The position numbers and the translations under genes were made by a program. From positions 930,001 to 994,000 of the forward strand of contig NZ_CP073105.1 of NCBI RefSeq assembly GCF_018138085.1: DNA of 64,000 nucleotides. The letters are read 5' to 3'. The DNA is from Stutzerimonas stutzeri (GTDB taxonomy: Bacteria > Pseudomonadota > Gammaproteobacteria > Pseudomonadales > Pseudomonadaceae). Under the pieces are notes generated by a model. It was not told where the DNA came from and ran no database searches. It saw only the letters and a list, made by a program, of their open reading frames with translations. Of this stretch, positions 8,337 to 17,621 are shown piece by piece; within the stretch, counting starts at the first letter, position 1; every line of letters starts with the position of its first letter.

Positions 8337-9920
8337 TCAATGATGCTCGCGCGTTGCCCTGAACTTCACCTCCGGCCAGCGCTCTTCCATCAGGCTCAGG
8401 TTGACGCGCGTCGGCGCCAGGTAGGTGAGGTGGCCGCCGCCATCCACTGCCAGGTTCTCGTACGCCTTGTCGGAGAATTCCTTGAGCTTCTTCTCGTTGT
8501 CGCACTCGATCCAGCGCGCCGACCAGACGTTGATCGCCTCGTAGGCGCATTCGACCTTGTATTCCTCCTTCAGCCGGCTGGCGACGACGTCGAACTGCAG
8601 CACGCCGACCGCGCCGAGGATGATGTCGTTGTTGCGCTCGGGGAAGAACACCTGGGTGGCGCCTTCTTCGGCCAGTTCCTGCAGGCCCTGGCGCAGCTGT
8701 TTGGATTTCAGCGGGTCCTTCAGGCGCACGCGGCGGAACAGTTCCGGGGCGAAGTGTGGGATGCCGGTGAAGCCGAGGTTCTCGCCTTCGGTGAAGGTGT
8801 CGCCGATCTGGATGGTGCCGTGGTTGTGCAGGCCGATGATGTCCCCGGCCCAGGCTTCCTCCAGCTGCTCGCGCTCGCTGGAGAAGAACGTCAGGGCGTC
8901 GGCGATGCGGATGTCCTTGCCGATGCGAGCGTGGCGCAGCTTCATGCCTTTCTCGTACTTGCCCGAACAGATGCGCATGAAGGCGATGCGGTCGCGGTGC
9001 TTGGGGTCCATGTTCGCCTGGATCTTGAAGACGAAGCCGGTGAACTTGTCCTCGACCGGCTCGACCACGCGTTCGTTGGCGGCGCGCGGCAGCGGGCGCG
9101 GCGCCCAGTCGACGACCGCATCGAGCACATGATCGACCCCGAAGTTGCCCAGCGCGGTGCCGAAGAACACCGGGGTCAGCTGACCGCTGAGGAACTCGTC
9201 CTGGTCGAACTCGTGGCAGGCGCCCTGGACCAGTTCGAGCTGTTCGAGGAAGCGCTCGTACTCGTCGCCGATGTGCTTGCGCGCTTCGTCGGAATCGAGC
9301 TTCTCGATGATCTTGACCTCGGTGCGCTCGTGCCCGTGGCCCGGCGTGTAGACGATGATGTAGTCGTCCTTGAGGTGATACACGCCCTTGAAGTCGCGGT
9401 AGCAGCCGATCGGCCAGGTGATGGGCGCGGCCTTGATCTTCAGTACCGCCTCGATCTCGTCGAGCAGCTCGATCGGGTCGCGGATGTCGCGGTCGAGCTT
9501 GTTGATGAAGCTGACGATGGGCGTGTCGCGCAGACGGCAGACGTCCATCAGAGCGATGGTGCGCGGCTCGACGCCCTTACCGCCGTCGAGGACCATCAGC
9601 GCCGAGTCCACCGCGGTCAAGGTGCGGTAGGTGTCTTCCGAGAAGTCTTCGTGGCCGGGGGTGTCGAGCAGGTTGATCATGTGCTCGCGGTAGGGGAACT
9701 GCATCACCGAGGTGGTGATGGAGATGCCGCGCTGCTTTTCCATTTCCATCCAGTCGGAGGTCGCGTGGCGGTCGGATTTACGCGACTTCACGGTACCGGC
9801 CACGGCAATCGCCTTACCCATCAGCAGGAGCTTTTCGGTGATGGTGGTCTTGCCCGCGTCGGGGTGGGAAATGATGGCGAAGGTGCGGCGCTTCGCGACT
9901 TCGGCGGCCTGAGAGGTCAT
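8337..9920 (-). CDS. prfC: Peptide chain release factor 3
   Basis: A 527-residue translational GTPase, the normal length for RF3. G1 is [10 protein letters not shown]3 is DTPGHEDF and G4 is NKLDRD, followed by the EF-Tu-like domain 2 and the RF3 C-terminal domain. RF3 releases RF1/RF2 from the ribosome after peptide hydrolysis. It is transcribed alone, with a TATAAT -10 candidate about 40 bases upstream of the ATG. Confidence 0.97.
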   Translation of the reverse strand: MTSQAAEVAKRRTFAIISHPDAGKTTITEKLLLMGKAIAVAGTVKSRKSDRHATSDWMEMEKQRGISITTSVMQFPYREHMINLLDTPGHEDFSEDTYRTLTAVDSALMVLDGGKGVEPRTIALMDVCRLRDTPIVSFINKLDRDIRDPIELLDEIEAVLKIKAAPITWPIGCYRDFKGVYHLKDDYIIVYTPGHGHERTEVKIIEKLDSDEARKHIGDEYERFLEQLELVQGACHEFDQDEFLSGQLTPVFFGTALGNFGVDHVLDAVVDWAPRPLPRAANERVVEPVEDKFTGFVFKIQANMDPKHRDRIAFMRICSGKYEKGMKLRHARIGKDIRIADALTFFSSEREQLEEAWAGDIIGLHNHGTIQIGDTFTEGENLGFTGIPHFAPELFRRVRLKDPLKSKQLRQGLQELAEEGATQVFFPERNNDIILGAVGVLQFDVVASRLKEEYKVECAYEAINVWSARWIECDNEKKLKEFSDKAYENLAVDGGGHLTYLAPTRVNLSLMEERWPEVKFRATREHH

Positions 9921-9959
9921 GGCGGTCCCGGTATGAAAGCGTGTCGGAAAAAGCCGGCG

Positions 9960-9965
9960 ATTATA
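9960..9965 (-). promoter_or_regulatory. -10 element candidate of prfC
   Basis: A perfect TATAAT on the minus strand ends about 40 bases before the prfC ATG. No good -35 match stands at 17 bases, so the assignment is tentative. Confidence 0.4.
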
Positions 9966-10427
9966 GCAGCAAAGCCGCCGCGATATTGGCCGTTGCCGTC
10001 GTTACGGCCGGTTGCTCCGTCGTTGCCGGTGGTGTTCCTGCGCCATGCCGTTACGCTGAATAAGCGTGGCGGGCCGATGCGATCGGAACATCCCCGCGTC
10101 ATATCGGTCGGTTTGAATACGGTAGGTTTGCCAAGACCGTTCGAAAAAGGGAGTGAGTACGGATTTTTCGTTGATCTCGAACAGCTGTGGTTCTAAAGTT
10201 CGCGCCCGAACGTCCATGCTGGAAACGATCCATCCGGCTCAAGTACTGACGACGAGAGGTTGCCGGTTTTTCGAACCCGACGAGCATGGCTCGCAGGTTC
10301 ACCGGGACCGGTGATGCTCGGCGACATGCCTTGGGAAGTAGGCGAACCAAAATGGGGAAACTGTCAGACGTTCGAGGCCTTGCGCCACCCCCTGCTCACT
10401 CTTCCGTTCCGCCAACTGGAGCCCTGC
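9966..10427. other. Gene-free interval between divergent prfC and speC
   Basis: About 460 bases without a supported gene. The speC frame stays open upstream to 10260, including an ATG at 10314 that would add a W/P/G-rich extension. No Shine-Dalgarno sequence supports it and SpeC has its family length without it. The interval probably holds the speC promoter and a long 5' leader, but I cannot place them with confidence. Confidence 0.5.
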
Positions 10428-11591
10428 ATGTCGATCAAGATCGAAGACTACTATCCGCGCGAAACCTTCCAGAAGATGAAGGCCTTCGCCGATGAACGCG
10501 AAACCCCGTTCGTCGTCATCGACACGAAAATCATCAGTGATTCGTACGACCAGCTGGTCAGCAACTTTCCGTTCGCCAAGATCTACTACGCGGTGAAGGC
10601 CAACCCGGCCACCGAGATCACCGAACTGCTGCGCGACAAGGGCTCGAACTTCGACATCGCCTCGATCTACGAGCTGGACAAGGTCATGGCTACCGGCGTT
10701 GGCCCGGAGCGCATCAGCTACGGCAACACCATCAAGAAAGCCAAGGACATCCGTTACTTTTACGACAAGGGCGTACGCATGTACGCCACCGACTCGGAAG
10801 CCGACCTGCGCAACATCGCCAAGGCCGCGCCGGGCTCGAAGGTCTATGTGCGGATCCTCACCGAAGGCTCCAACACCGCCGACTGGCCGCTGTCGCGCAA
10901 GTTCGGCTGCCAGACCGACATGGCGCTGGATCTGCTGATCCTGGCCAAGCAGCTGGGCCTGGTGCCGTACGGCGTGTCCTTCCATGTCGGCTCGCAGCAG
11001 CGCGACATCGACGTCTGGGACGCCGCCATCGCCAAGGTCAAGGTGATCTTCGAGCGTTTGAAGGAAGAGGACGGCATCGTCCTGCAGATGATCAACATGG
11101 GCGGCGGCTTCCCGGCGAACTACATCGCCAAGACCAACGACCTGACCACCTACGCCGACGAAATCATCCGCTTCCTGAAGGACGACTTCGGCGATGACCT
11201 GCCCGAGATCATCCTTGAGCCGGGCCGCTCGCTGATCGCCAACGCCGGCGTGCTGGTGAGCGAAGTGGTGCTGGTATCGCGCAAGTCGCGCACCGCGGTC
11301 GAGCGCTGGGTGTTCACCGACGTGGGCAAGTTCAGCGGGCTGATCGAAACCATGGACGAGTCCATCAAGTTTCCGATCTGGACCGAAAAGAAGGGCGAGA
11401 TGGAAGAAGTCGTCATCGCCGGCCCGACCTGTGACAGCGCGGACATCATGTACGAGCACTACAAGTACGGCCTGCCGCTGAACCTCTCGAGCGGCGACCG
11501 CCTGTATTGGTTCTCCACCGGCGCCTACACCACCAGCTACAGCGCGGTGGAATTCAACGGCTTCCCGCCGCTGAAGGCTTACTACCTCTAA
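10428..11591 (+). CDS. speC: Ornithine decarboxylase (PLP fold III)
   Basis: A 387-residue alanine-racemase-fold decarboxylase from the ATG at 10428, preceded by CTGGAG. The PLP lysine is in YAVKANPATE, the phosphate-binding glycines in GGGFP and EPGRSL, and the substrate-side cysteine in GPTCDSAD. The length equals the short eukaryote-like SpeC of Pseudomonas rather than the 700-residue inducible type. It makes putrescine from ornithine in the cytoplasm. Lysine decarboxylase activity is possible in this family. A strong terminator follows, and its neighbours piuC, piuA and the Sel1 gene match the pseudomonad context of speC. Confidence 0.9.
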   Translation: MSIKIEDYYPRETFQKMKAFADERETPFVVIDTKIISDSYDQLVSNFPFAKIYYAVKANPATEITELLRDKGSNFDIASIYELDKVMATGVGPERISYGNTIKKAKDIRYFYDKGVRMYATDSEADLRNIAKAAPGSKVYVRILTEGSNTADWPLSRKFGCQTDMALDLLILAKQLGLVPYGVSFHVGSQQRDIDVWDAAIAKVKVIFERLKEEDGIVLQMINMGGGFPANYIAKTNDLTTYADEIIRFLKDDFGDDLPEIILEPGRSLIANAGVLVSEVVLVSRKSRTAVERWVFTDVGKFSGLIETMDESIKFPIWTEKKGEMEEVVIAGPTCDSADIMYEHYKYGLPLNLSSGDRLYWFSTGAYTTSYSAVEFNGFPPLKAYYL

Positions 11592-11602
11592 GCCGCACCG
11601 CT

Positions 11603-11639
11603 ATACAGAAACGCCGCGAAGTTCGCGGCGTTTCTGTAT
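11603..11639. terminator. Bidirectional terminator between speC and the Sel1 gene
   Basis: ATACAGAAACGCCGCGAA (11603-11620) is the exact reverse complement of 11622-11639, giving a long stem whose innermost bases will form the loop. It sits between the convergent speC and Sel1 genes and can serve both. Confidence 0.8.
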
Positions 11640-11655
11640 CTGCCGTTCGGCTATT

Positions 11656-12471
11656 TCAGGCGTCGGGCTCAAGCAGATCAGGGCGTGTCGTAGTGATCTC
11701 CCGGGCAAGCAGTCGGTCGCCCTGGTCACCGATATCGGCGCAGCGGGCGACGTACGCCATGGTGATGTCGGCAATGTGTTCGATACGCACCGCCAACAGC
11801 TCGTCCCGCGCCTTGCGCAAGAAATTCAAGTGTCCGGTCGCCAATGCCTGGATCAACCAGCGACGCGCTTCGTCCCACTGCTGTTGAGTGATCAGCACCG
11901 CGGCGTAACTGAACTGACCGCGAAAATCACCGGCTTCGGCAGCGCGTCGATACCACTCGAGGGCTGCGGCAGGATCGGCGGGCACCACCAGTCCTTCTTC
12001 CAGGTAACGCCCCAGCAGATTCATCGACTTCGCATGGCCCAGCGTTGCTGCCTGGCGATACAGCGCCAAGGCTTGCGCCTGATCCTGCGCGACGCCGCGG
12101 CCAGTGGCAAACAGGTTGGCCAGGTTGTACATGGCCCAGTCGAGACCCTGTTCGGCTGCCTTGCGGTATTCGCTGGCAGCGGCCGACGGGGCCGGATTGC
12201 AGCCCCAGCCGTGCTCCAGGCAACGGCCGAGCATGTTGTGCGCCATCGCATTGCCTTGCGCGCGGGCGATGCGAAACCAACGAACGGCCAGCACCGGATC
12301 GCGCTGTATCCCTCGGCCCTCCAGCAAAATCTGGCCGAGCATCACCTGGGCGTCCGCCAGGCCGGTTTCGGCGGCGGCGAGGATGGTCCGAGCCGCCTCT
12401 CGTGGTTCGCCCACCAGCATGTCGGGCAACTGGTCGGGCGATACTTCGTTACGGCGAGGTAGGTAGGTCAC
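11656..12471 (-). CDS. Sel1-repeat (TPR-like) protein
   Basis: A 271-residue protein made of Sel1-like repeats, seen as units such as AQVMLGQILLEGRGI, AHNMLGRCLEHGWG, AMYNLANLFATGRGV and SMNLLGRYLEEG. These are scaffolds for protein contacts. No signal peptide is apparent, so it is probably cytoplasmic. The GTG start follows the piuC stop with no gap (TAAGTG), which implies translation coupled to piuC and a shared iron-regulated transcript. Its exact role is unknown. Confidence 0.85.
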   Translation of the reverse strand: MTYLPRRNEVSPDQLPDMLVGEPREAARTILAAAETGLADAQVMLGQILLEGRGIQRDPVLAVRWFRIARAQGNAMAHNMLGRCLEHGWGCNPAPSAAASEYRKAAEQGLDWAMYNLANLFATGRGVAQDQAQALALYRQAATLGHAKSMNLLGRYLEEGLVVPADPAAALEWYRRAAEAGDFRGQFSYAAVLITQQQWDEARRWLIQALATGHLNFLRKARDELLAVRIEHIADITMAYVARCADIGDQGDRLLAREITTTRPDLLEPDA

Positions 12472-13152
12472 TTAGACGTCCGACCAACGACGCAGCAGGT
12501 TGTGGTACGTGCCGGTCAGTTGAACGAGCGAGGGATGGTCCGGTACGTCGCGAGTCAGCTGCTGAATCGCCTGGTCCATCTCGTAGAGCAGGGTCCGCTG
12601 TCCATCATCGCGAACCAGGCTCTGCGTCCAGAAGAATGAAGCGATGCGTGCGCCACGGGTGACCGGCTCGACTTTGTGCAGGCTGGTCGACGGGTAGAGC
12701 ACCAGGTCGCCGGCGGCAAACTTGACCCGCTGAGCGCCGTAGGTGTCCTGAATGACCAGCTCGCCGCCGTCGTAGCTGTCCGGATCGCTGAAGAACAGCG
12801 TTGACGACACATCGGTGCGGACGCGCTCCGGGCTGTTCTTCACCTGCCGGATGGCATTGTCGATGTGGTAACCGAACGAGCCGCCTCCGGTGTAGCAGTT
12901 GAACAGCGGTGGAAAGACCTTGTTCGGGAGCGCGGCGGACATGAACAGCGGGTTCTGCCAAAGACGCTGCAGCATGGCCTCGGAGATCTCCCGTGCCAGC
13001 GGGGAGTCGTCAGGCAATTGCAGGTTGTGCTTGGCTTTGGCGGATTGATAGCCGGCCGTGACCTTGCCGTCAGCCCAGGGGGCTTGCTCCAACGCGCTGC
13101 GGATACGTTTGACTTCGTCGGGGCTGAAGATGGCGGGTATGTGCAGAAGCAT
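12472..13152 (-). CDS. piuC: PiuC, Fe(II)/2-oxoglutarate-dependent dioxygenase
   Basis: A 226-residue PKHD-type hydroxylase. The double-stranded beta-helix metal triad is visible as HID in GYHIDNAIR plus the distal histidine in SLHKVEPV, followed by the 2-oxoglutarate arginine in [11 protein letters not shown]. PiuC lies beside iron-regulated TonB receptors in pseudomonads, but its physiological substrate is unsettled. It is divergent from the receptor gene, with the putative Fur site between them, and is followed directly by the Sel1 gene. Confidence 0.9.
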   Translation of the reverse strand: MLLHIPAIFSPDEVKRIRSALEQAPWADGKVTAGYQSAKAKHNLQLPDDSPLAREISEAMLQRLWQNPLFMSAALPNKVFPPLFNCYTGGGSFGYHIDNAIRQVKNSPERVRTDVSSTLFFSDPDSYDGGELVIQDTYGAQRVKFAAGDLVLYPSTSLHKVEPVTRGARIASFFWTQSLVRDDGQRTLLYEMDQAIQQLTRDVPDHPSLVQLTGTYHNLLRRWSDV

Positions 13153-13244
13153 GTCGGTAGCCGTAGAGGTCAGAAGGTAGGCGGATCGAGCACGTGTTGG
13201 ATCTACCAGATGAGCCGGGGATTATTTCAGGAATTTTCTTAATG

Positions 13245-13265
13245 GCAATTGATATCGATTATTGT
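13245..13265. promoter_or_regulatory. Putative Fur box between piuC and the receptor gene
   Basis: An AT-rich near-palindrome, AATTGATATCGATT with flanking AT bases, is centred on GATATC at 13251-13256. It matches the A/T-rich GATAAT-type half-sites of Fur boxes loosely. Its place between two divergent iron-uptake genes supports the assignment. Confidence 0.5.
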
Positions 13266-13309
13266 TTGTTCTAGATTTCGCGTCCTCCGCGTTACCTACT
13301 GAGAATAAT

Positions 13310-15580
13310 ATGTCGATGTCCTTGGATCGCCCTGCTTCAACTCCTCGCTTGCTCGCCACGGCCGTAGGTGTGGCTATCACTGGCATGTCCGCTGCGCAAC
13401 TGGCGCAGGCTGACCAGACCGCGCCGCTCAGCCTCGGTACCACGACGGTAACGGGCGATGCTGTAGACGGCCACTACAAGGTCGATCAGGCGCAGTCATC
13501 CAAGTACACCGCTCCGCTTCGCGATACGCCTCGTTCGGTCACTGTCGTACCTCAGCAGGTGTTGAAGGACACCAATTCACTGAACCTGCAGGACGCCCTG
13601 CGCACGGTGCCAGGCATCACCATGGGTGCGGGCGAAGGCGGTAATCCCACCGGGGACCGTCCGTTCATTCGCGGTTTTGATTCCCAGAGCAGCATGTACC
13701 TCGACGGTGTGCGTGACACCGGCGCTCAGAGCCGCGAAATTTTCGCTGTCGAAGCGATAGAAGTGGTCAAGGGTTCCGACTCTGCCATGGGCGGGCGCAA
13801 CTCGGCTGGCGGCAGCATCAACCTGGTGAGCAAGAAGGCGCACCTCGGCAACTCGCTTGACGGTGGATTCACCTGGGGTTCCGATCAGACCCAGCGCTAC
13901 ACCCTCGATGGCAATTACCAGTTCAACGAAACCTCGGCAGGCCGGTTGAACCTGATGAGCCACGAGAGCAACGTCGCGGGTCGCGACGCGGTCAATAACG
14001 ACCGTTGGGGTCTCGCTGCGTCGCTGGCCTTTGGGCTGGGTACGCCGACCCGTCTGTTCCTCGACCATTACCACATGGAAAACGATGACCTGCCCGACTC
14101 CGGTATCCCTTATACCTTGTCGGCCAATCGCAGCTCGGCCAACCCAGACAAGCCTACCGATGGCGGCGATAGCAGTAACTATTACGGCCTGAAAGACCGC
14201 GACTTCTCCAAGGGCCGCGCCGATACCTCGACAATTGCGGTCGAGCACGACCTGAACGATAACCTGACGATCAAGAACACGCTGCGTCACGGCAGTTCCA
14301 TGCAGGACTACATCTGGAGCCAGCCGGACGACAGCAAGGGCAACGTTGCCAATGACTTGGTCTTCCGCCGTGCGAACCAGCGCGTCAGCAACACGACCAG
14401 CACGATCAACCAGACCGAGCTGTTTGGCGAAACCGTGATTGCCGGCTTCAAGAACAGTTTCTCCTTTGGCGTCGAGTTTGGCCGCGAGAATGCGGACCGC
14501 TCCGGTTACAACCTGGCGGGCACCAGTGCTGGGACCTGTACACCCGCGCTCATCGCCTCGGGCGATTGCACCTCGTTATCGAACCCGAACTACAACCAGG
14601 CCTACACGGGCACCATCACTCGCAATTACTACGGTACCGAAACCGATGCCGATACCCGTGCGCTGTGGGCATTCGACACCCTGGAACTGACCCAGCAGTG
14701 GCTGTTGAGCATGGGCGTGCGCTATGACTATTTCGACACCAGCGCCAAGACCACTGCGGCTAGTGGCGTCACTCGCATCGAAGACACCAGCGAGTTCGTC
14801 ACCGGTCAGTTGGGTCTGGTCTACAAGCCTGTCGAGAACGGCAGCATCTATGTCTCCTATGCGACTTCTGCGACGCCACCCGGCTCGACGCTGGGCGAAG
14901 GTGTCGAGTCCAACGGCTTGGCTAATGGCAACGGCACTGTCGGTAGCCTCGCCAGCGACATGGAGCCGGAAGAGACCACCAACTATGAGATCGGGACCAA
15001 GTGGGACCTGCTCGATAACCGCCTGTCCCTGGGGGCTGCAGTGTTCCGTACAGAGAAGGACAACGCCCGAGTACTGGCAAGCAACTACACCTACGAGAAC
15101 GTCGGCAAGACTCGGGTGGATGGCTACGAGCTGACCGCGACCGGTCGCCTGACCCGCAAATGGAATGTGTTTGCCGGTTACAGCTATCTCGACAGTGAAC
15201 TCGTAGAAGGCGGCGCGGTAGGCAATCGCGCGGGAGCTGTCACCAGCCAGTCGAACCCCGATAACGGCAACCAGCTGCCGAACACGCCAAACCATAGCTT
15301 CAGCCTTTGGACCACCTATGACGTGACCGAGAAGTTTGCGGTAGGCGGCGGTGCGTTCTATGTCGATGAGGTTTACGGCAACACTGCGAACTCATTGTTG
15401 GTCGACTCTTACTGGCGCTACGACGCAATGGCCAGCTACAAGGTGAACAAGAACTTGGATTTGCAGGTAAACGTGCAGAACCTGACGGACGAGACCTACT
15501 ACGACAAGGCATACGGCGCGCACTACGCCAGCCAGGCCGCAGGCCGCACGGCATTGCTGAGCACGAACTTTCACTTCTGA
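13310..15580 (+). CDS. piuA: TonB-dependent siderophore receptor, PiuA/Fiu-like
   Basis: A 756-residue outer-membrane receptor from the ATG at 13310. Residues 1-36 form the signal region (LLATAVGVAITGM). The plug contains TPRSVTVVPQQVL, RPFIRGFDSQ and VEVVKG-type sequence (EAIEVVKGSDSAMGG). The remainder is the 22-strand barrel and ends in the usual aromatic residue (STNFHF). The family imports ferric catecholate siderophores. Pairing with piuC points to PiuA rather than another Fiu-like receptor. The exact ligand is not readable from sequence. Confidence 0.85.
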   Translation: MSMSLDRPASTPRLLATAVGVAITGMSAAQLAQADQTAPLSLGTTTVTGDAVDGHYKVDQAQSSKYTAPLRDTPRSVTVVPQQVLKDTNSLNLQDALRTVPGITMGAGEGGNPTGDRPFIRGFDSQSSMYLDGVRDTGAQSREIFAVEAIEVVKGSDSAMGGRNSAGGSINLVSKKAHLGNSLDGGFTWGSDQTQRYTLDGNYQFNETSAGRLNLMSHESNVAGRDAVNNDRWGLAASLAFGLGTPTRLFLDHYHMENDDLPDSGIPYTLSANRSSANPDKPTDGGDSSNYYGLKDRDFSKGRADTSTIAVEHDLNDNLTIKNTLRHGSSMQDYIWSQPDDSKGNVANDLVFRRANQRVSNTTSTINQTELFGETVIAGFKNSFSFGVEFGRENADRSGYNLAGTSAGTCTPALIASGDCTSLSNPNYNQAYTGTITRNYYGTETDADTRALWAFDTLELTQQWLLSMGVRYDYFDTSAKTTAASGVTRIEDTSEFVTGQLGLVYKPVENGSIYVSYATSATPPGSTLGEGVESNGLANGNGTVGSLASDMEPEETTNYEIGTKWDLLDNRLSLGAAVFRTEKDNARVLASNYTYENVGKTRVDGYELTATGRLTRKWNVFAGYSYLDSELVEGGAVGNRAGAVTSQSNPDNGNQLPNTPNHSFSLWTTYDVTEKFAVGGGAFYVDEVYGNTANSLLVDSYWRYDAMASYKVNKNLDLQVNVQNLTDETYYDKAYGAHYASQAAGRTALLSTNFHF

Positions 15581-15627
15581 TCGAAACTAGAAGTGGAGGC
15601 GCGCTCTGGTTGCCTCGACGCGATAAC

Positions 15628-15660
15628 AACAAAACCCCGCCAATGGCGGGGTTTTGTTTT
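15628..15660 (+). terminator. Rho-independent terminator of the receptor gene
   Basis: AACAAAACCCCGCC (15628-15641) pairs with GGCGGGGTTTTGTT (15645-15658) around a 3-base loop, giving a GC-rich core and a T-rich tail. Confidence 0.85.
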
Positions 15661-15678
15661 CAGGCTGACTGTTTTTAA

Positions 15679-15919
15679 CCTTCAGCCGGGTTGACATAGG
15701 CGGGCGCCGCAGCAGGCTGCCAGGTGGTGAAGTACGCGCCGAATGCGGCCGCGATCTAACGCAGCATCAGCCAACGGGGCTATTCGTTGAAAGTCCAGGC
15801 GCCTCGATACTGCTGATGACTGATCTTTTCCAGGGGTCGAACAGGCTGAAGAAACGCGCGGATATCCCGCCAGGGCTAGGCATTCGGCACGAACAAACCA
15901 ATGCACTGCAGCGGAGGGC
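15679..15919 (-). pseudogene. Possible decayed 3' gene remnant
   Basis: On the minus strand, directly after the reductase stop, one frame reads as protein-like sequence interrupted by stops. It contains DIRAFLQPVRPLEKI, then YRGAWTFNE-stop-PRWLML, a hydrophobic AAAFGAYFTTWQPAAA and a final stop after VNPAEG. The pattern resembles the C-terminal end of a membrane protein with three point nonsense changes. I cannot name the parent gene, and chance is not excluded. Confidence 0.3.
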
Positions 15920-17488
15920 TTAATACAGGTCGCGTCGATAGCGGCCCTGTTCTGCCAGCGTTTGCAGCTGCGCCTCACCCAGGATGCCGCTAAGGATCTG
16001 CTGCACTTCTCGGCCCATGCCTTCGAGGCTGCCGCATATATAGAGCGCCGCGCCTTCGTTGAGCCATTGGCGAAGGTCATCCGCCGCATCGCGGAGCAAG
16101 TGCTGAACGTAGATTTTGTCCGTTTGGTCGCGGGAAAACGCGAGGTCAAGCCGCTCCAGATGGCCAGCGTGCAGCCAGCCTTCCAGCTCTTCGCGCAAGA
16201 GCTGGTCATGTGCCGCGTTGCGTTCGCCGAACATCAGCCAGTTGCGCGAGCCAGGCGTCGTCGCACGTTCGCGCAGGTGGGCGCGCAGACCAGCCAGGCC
16301 AGTTCCGTTGCCGATCAGGATCATCGGCGTTAACGGATCGACGCCATGAAAGCTGGGGTTTGACCGGATACGGAGGTCGATAGACCTGCCCAGTTCTGCA
16401 TGTCGGCACAGCCAACCTGAACCCAGCCCGAGGCGGCCATCCTGATGCCGGGCCTCACGCACCAATAGCCGTACATGGCCTTCGGCAGGGATCGAAGCGA
16501 TGGAGTATTCCCGGTGGGGCAGGGGTGGCAAGGCCAGAAGCGTGTCCAGATCGCAGCCTTGCAGACGTGCACGCTCCGCTGGCCAGCGCCGGGCGGCAAG
16601 AGCGGCGGCGATGGTTTGCTTACCGTCTACAGTCGCCTCTGGGTCGACGCCCAGCTGACGAAGCCATTGATCCACTTCGAGTTGGTCGTGGCGAGGACCG
16701 ACCTCGGCAATGTCGCCCGCTTGCCATTGCGGCACCTCACCTTGAGGGCACAGGGTCAGCTGATAAACCGGGGCCCCCTGGCTGCCTGGGTTGAGCAGGG
16801 TTCGGCTCTGCAGCCTCCAGGGTTGGTACGGCGCCGGTTGCCAGTCAGTGAAGTCGCTGCGGCCGCTGATATGGCCAAGCTGGTGTTGCCAATGACGCAG
16901 CGTGCCGGGGTCCGCGCGATCAGCCTCCAGTCGATCGAATAACGGCAGTGCGCCGAGTGCGCGCAGGCGGGCGTCGATTCGTCGGGCGAATCCGCAGAAG
17001 TGGGCGTATTGCCGGTCGCCGAGCGCGAGCAGGGCGAACTCCAGGTCCGACAGCACCAGCTTTTGTTGCAAAAGGCGCTGCTCGAAGCGCGCCGCGTTGT
17101 CCGGTGCTTCGCCTTCTCCGTAGGTGCTCAGGATGAACAAGGCTCGGCGCTGTTTGGTCAGCGCTATCGGGTCCACAGCGCTCAAAGGCCGGACGTCTAC
17201 CGTGAGCCCGGCATCGCGCAATTGTTCGGCACTGCGTTCGGCCAAGTCACGCGCTTGGCCGCCTTGGCTGGCATAGCCAATCAGCAAGCTGCCGGGCGCA
17301 AGAGCCGCGGCTGAAGGTTGTGTGTGCTTTCGATGGTGATGCCAGATATGCAGACAAACGCCGACATAGGCTGCGAGAACCATCAGAGCGGAAACGGCTC
17401 GGGATGGGTGCCACCAGAACAGCCAAACGGCAAGCGCCATGCACATCAACAGCGGCGCGTAGCGCAGGAGCGCGGTATTGCGGGCCAA
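15920..17488 (-). CDS. Flavodoxin/NADPH-cytochrome-type reductase, membrane anchored
   Basis: About 522 residues from a TTG start at 17488, which has AGGAG eight bases upstream; an ATG-led frame reaches 17641 without such support. Two hydrophobic segments open the protein (YAPLLMCMALAVWLFWW and ALMVLAAYVGVC). They are followed by a flavodoxin domain (IGYASQGGQA, LSTYGEGEAPD), an FAD-binding part with REYSIASIP, and an NADPH part with LIGNGTGLAG and YICGSLEGMG. It is built like sulfite reductase alpha or P450 reductase but is fixed to the membrane. It is the last gene of a PepSY/DUF2271/DUF4198 operon beside the siderophore receptor, so it probably supplies electrons for ferric-siderophore reduction. 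Confidence 0.85.
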   Translation of the reverse strand: MARNTALLRYAPLLMCMALAVWLFWWHPSRAVSALMVLAAYVGVCLHIWHHHRKHTQPSAAALAPGSLLIGYASQGGQARDLAERSAEQLRDAGLTVDVRPLSAVDPIALTKQRRALFILSTYGEGEAPDNAARFEQRLLQQKLVLSDLEFALLALGDRQYAHFCGFARRIDARLRALGALPLFDRLEADRADPGTLRHWQHQLGHISGRSDFTDWQPAPYQPWRLQSRTLLNPGSQGAPVYQLTLCPQGEVPQWQAGDIAEVGPRHDQLEVDQWLRQLGVDPEATVDGKQTIAAALAARRWPAERARLQGCDLDTLLALPPLPHREYSIASIPAEGHVRLLVREARHQDGRLGLGSGWLCRHAELGRSIDLRIRSNPSFHGVDPLTPMILIGNGTGLAGLRAHLRERATTPGSRNWLMFGERNAAHDQLLREELEGWLHAGHLERLDLAFSRDQTDKIYVQHLLRDAADDLRQWLNEGAALYICGSLEGMGREVQQILSGILGEAQLQTLAEQGRYRRDLY

Positions 17489-17580
17489 AGTAGCCGTCTC
17501 CTGGGGTCTGATGGTCGAAATTGAGATGGTTGGTGTGGCGCCCTTGCGCCGGGTATCGGCACGTATGCCAAACGGGTGCC

Positions 17581-17607
17581 GCAGCGACGAACACTTCCCG
17601 TCGCTGC
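17581..17607 (-). other. Hairpin between the DUF4198 gene and the reductase gene
   Basis: GCAGCGACG and CGTCGCTGC form a perfect 9-bp stem with a 9-base loop just after the DUF4198 stop codon. There is no T tract, so it may be an mRNA processing or stabilising structure rather than a terminator. Confidence 0.5.
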
Positions 17608-17621
17608 AGCACACGCAGTTT

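Noticed and set aside
8325..10196. Open frame of over 600 codons on the plus strand opposite prfC
   Set aside because: It is the antisense shadow of prfC with low-complexity valine/aspartate-rich sequence and no domain; the gene on the other strand is unambiguous.
15682..16209. Open frame on the minus strand across the end of the reductase gene
   Set aside because: It overlaps the reductase in another frame with no motif; only the part beyond the reductase stop is discussed, as a possible fossil.
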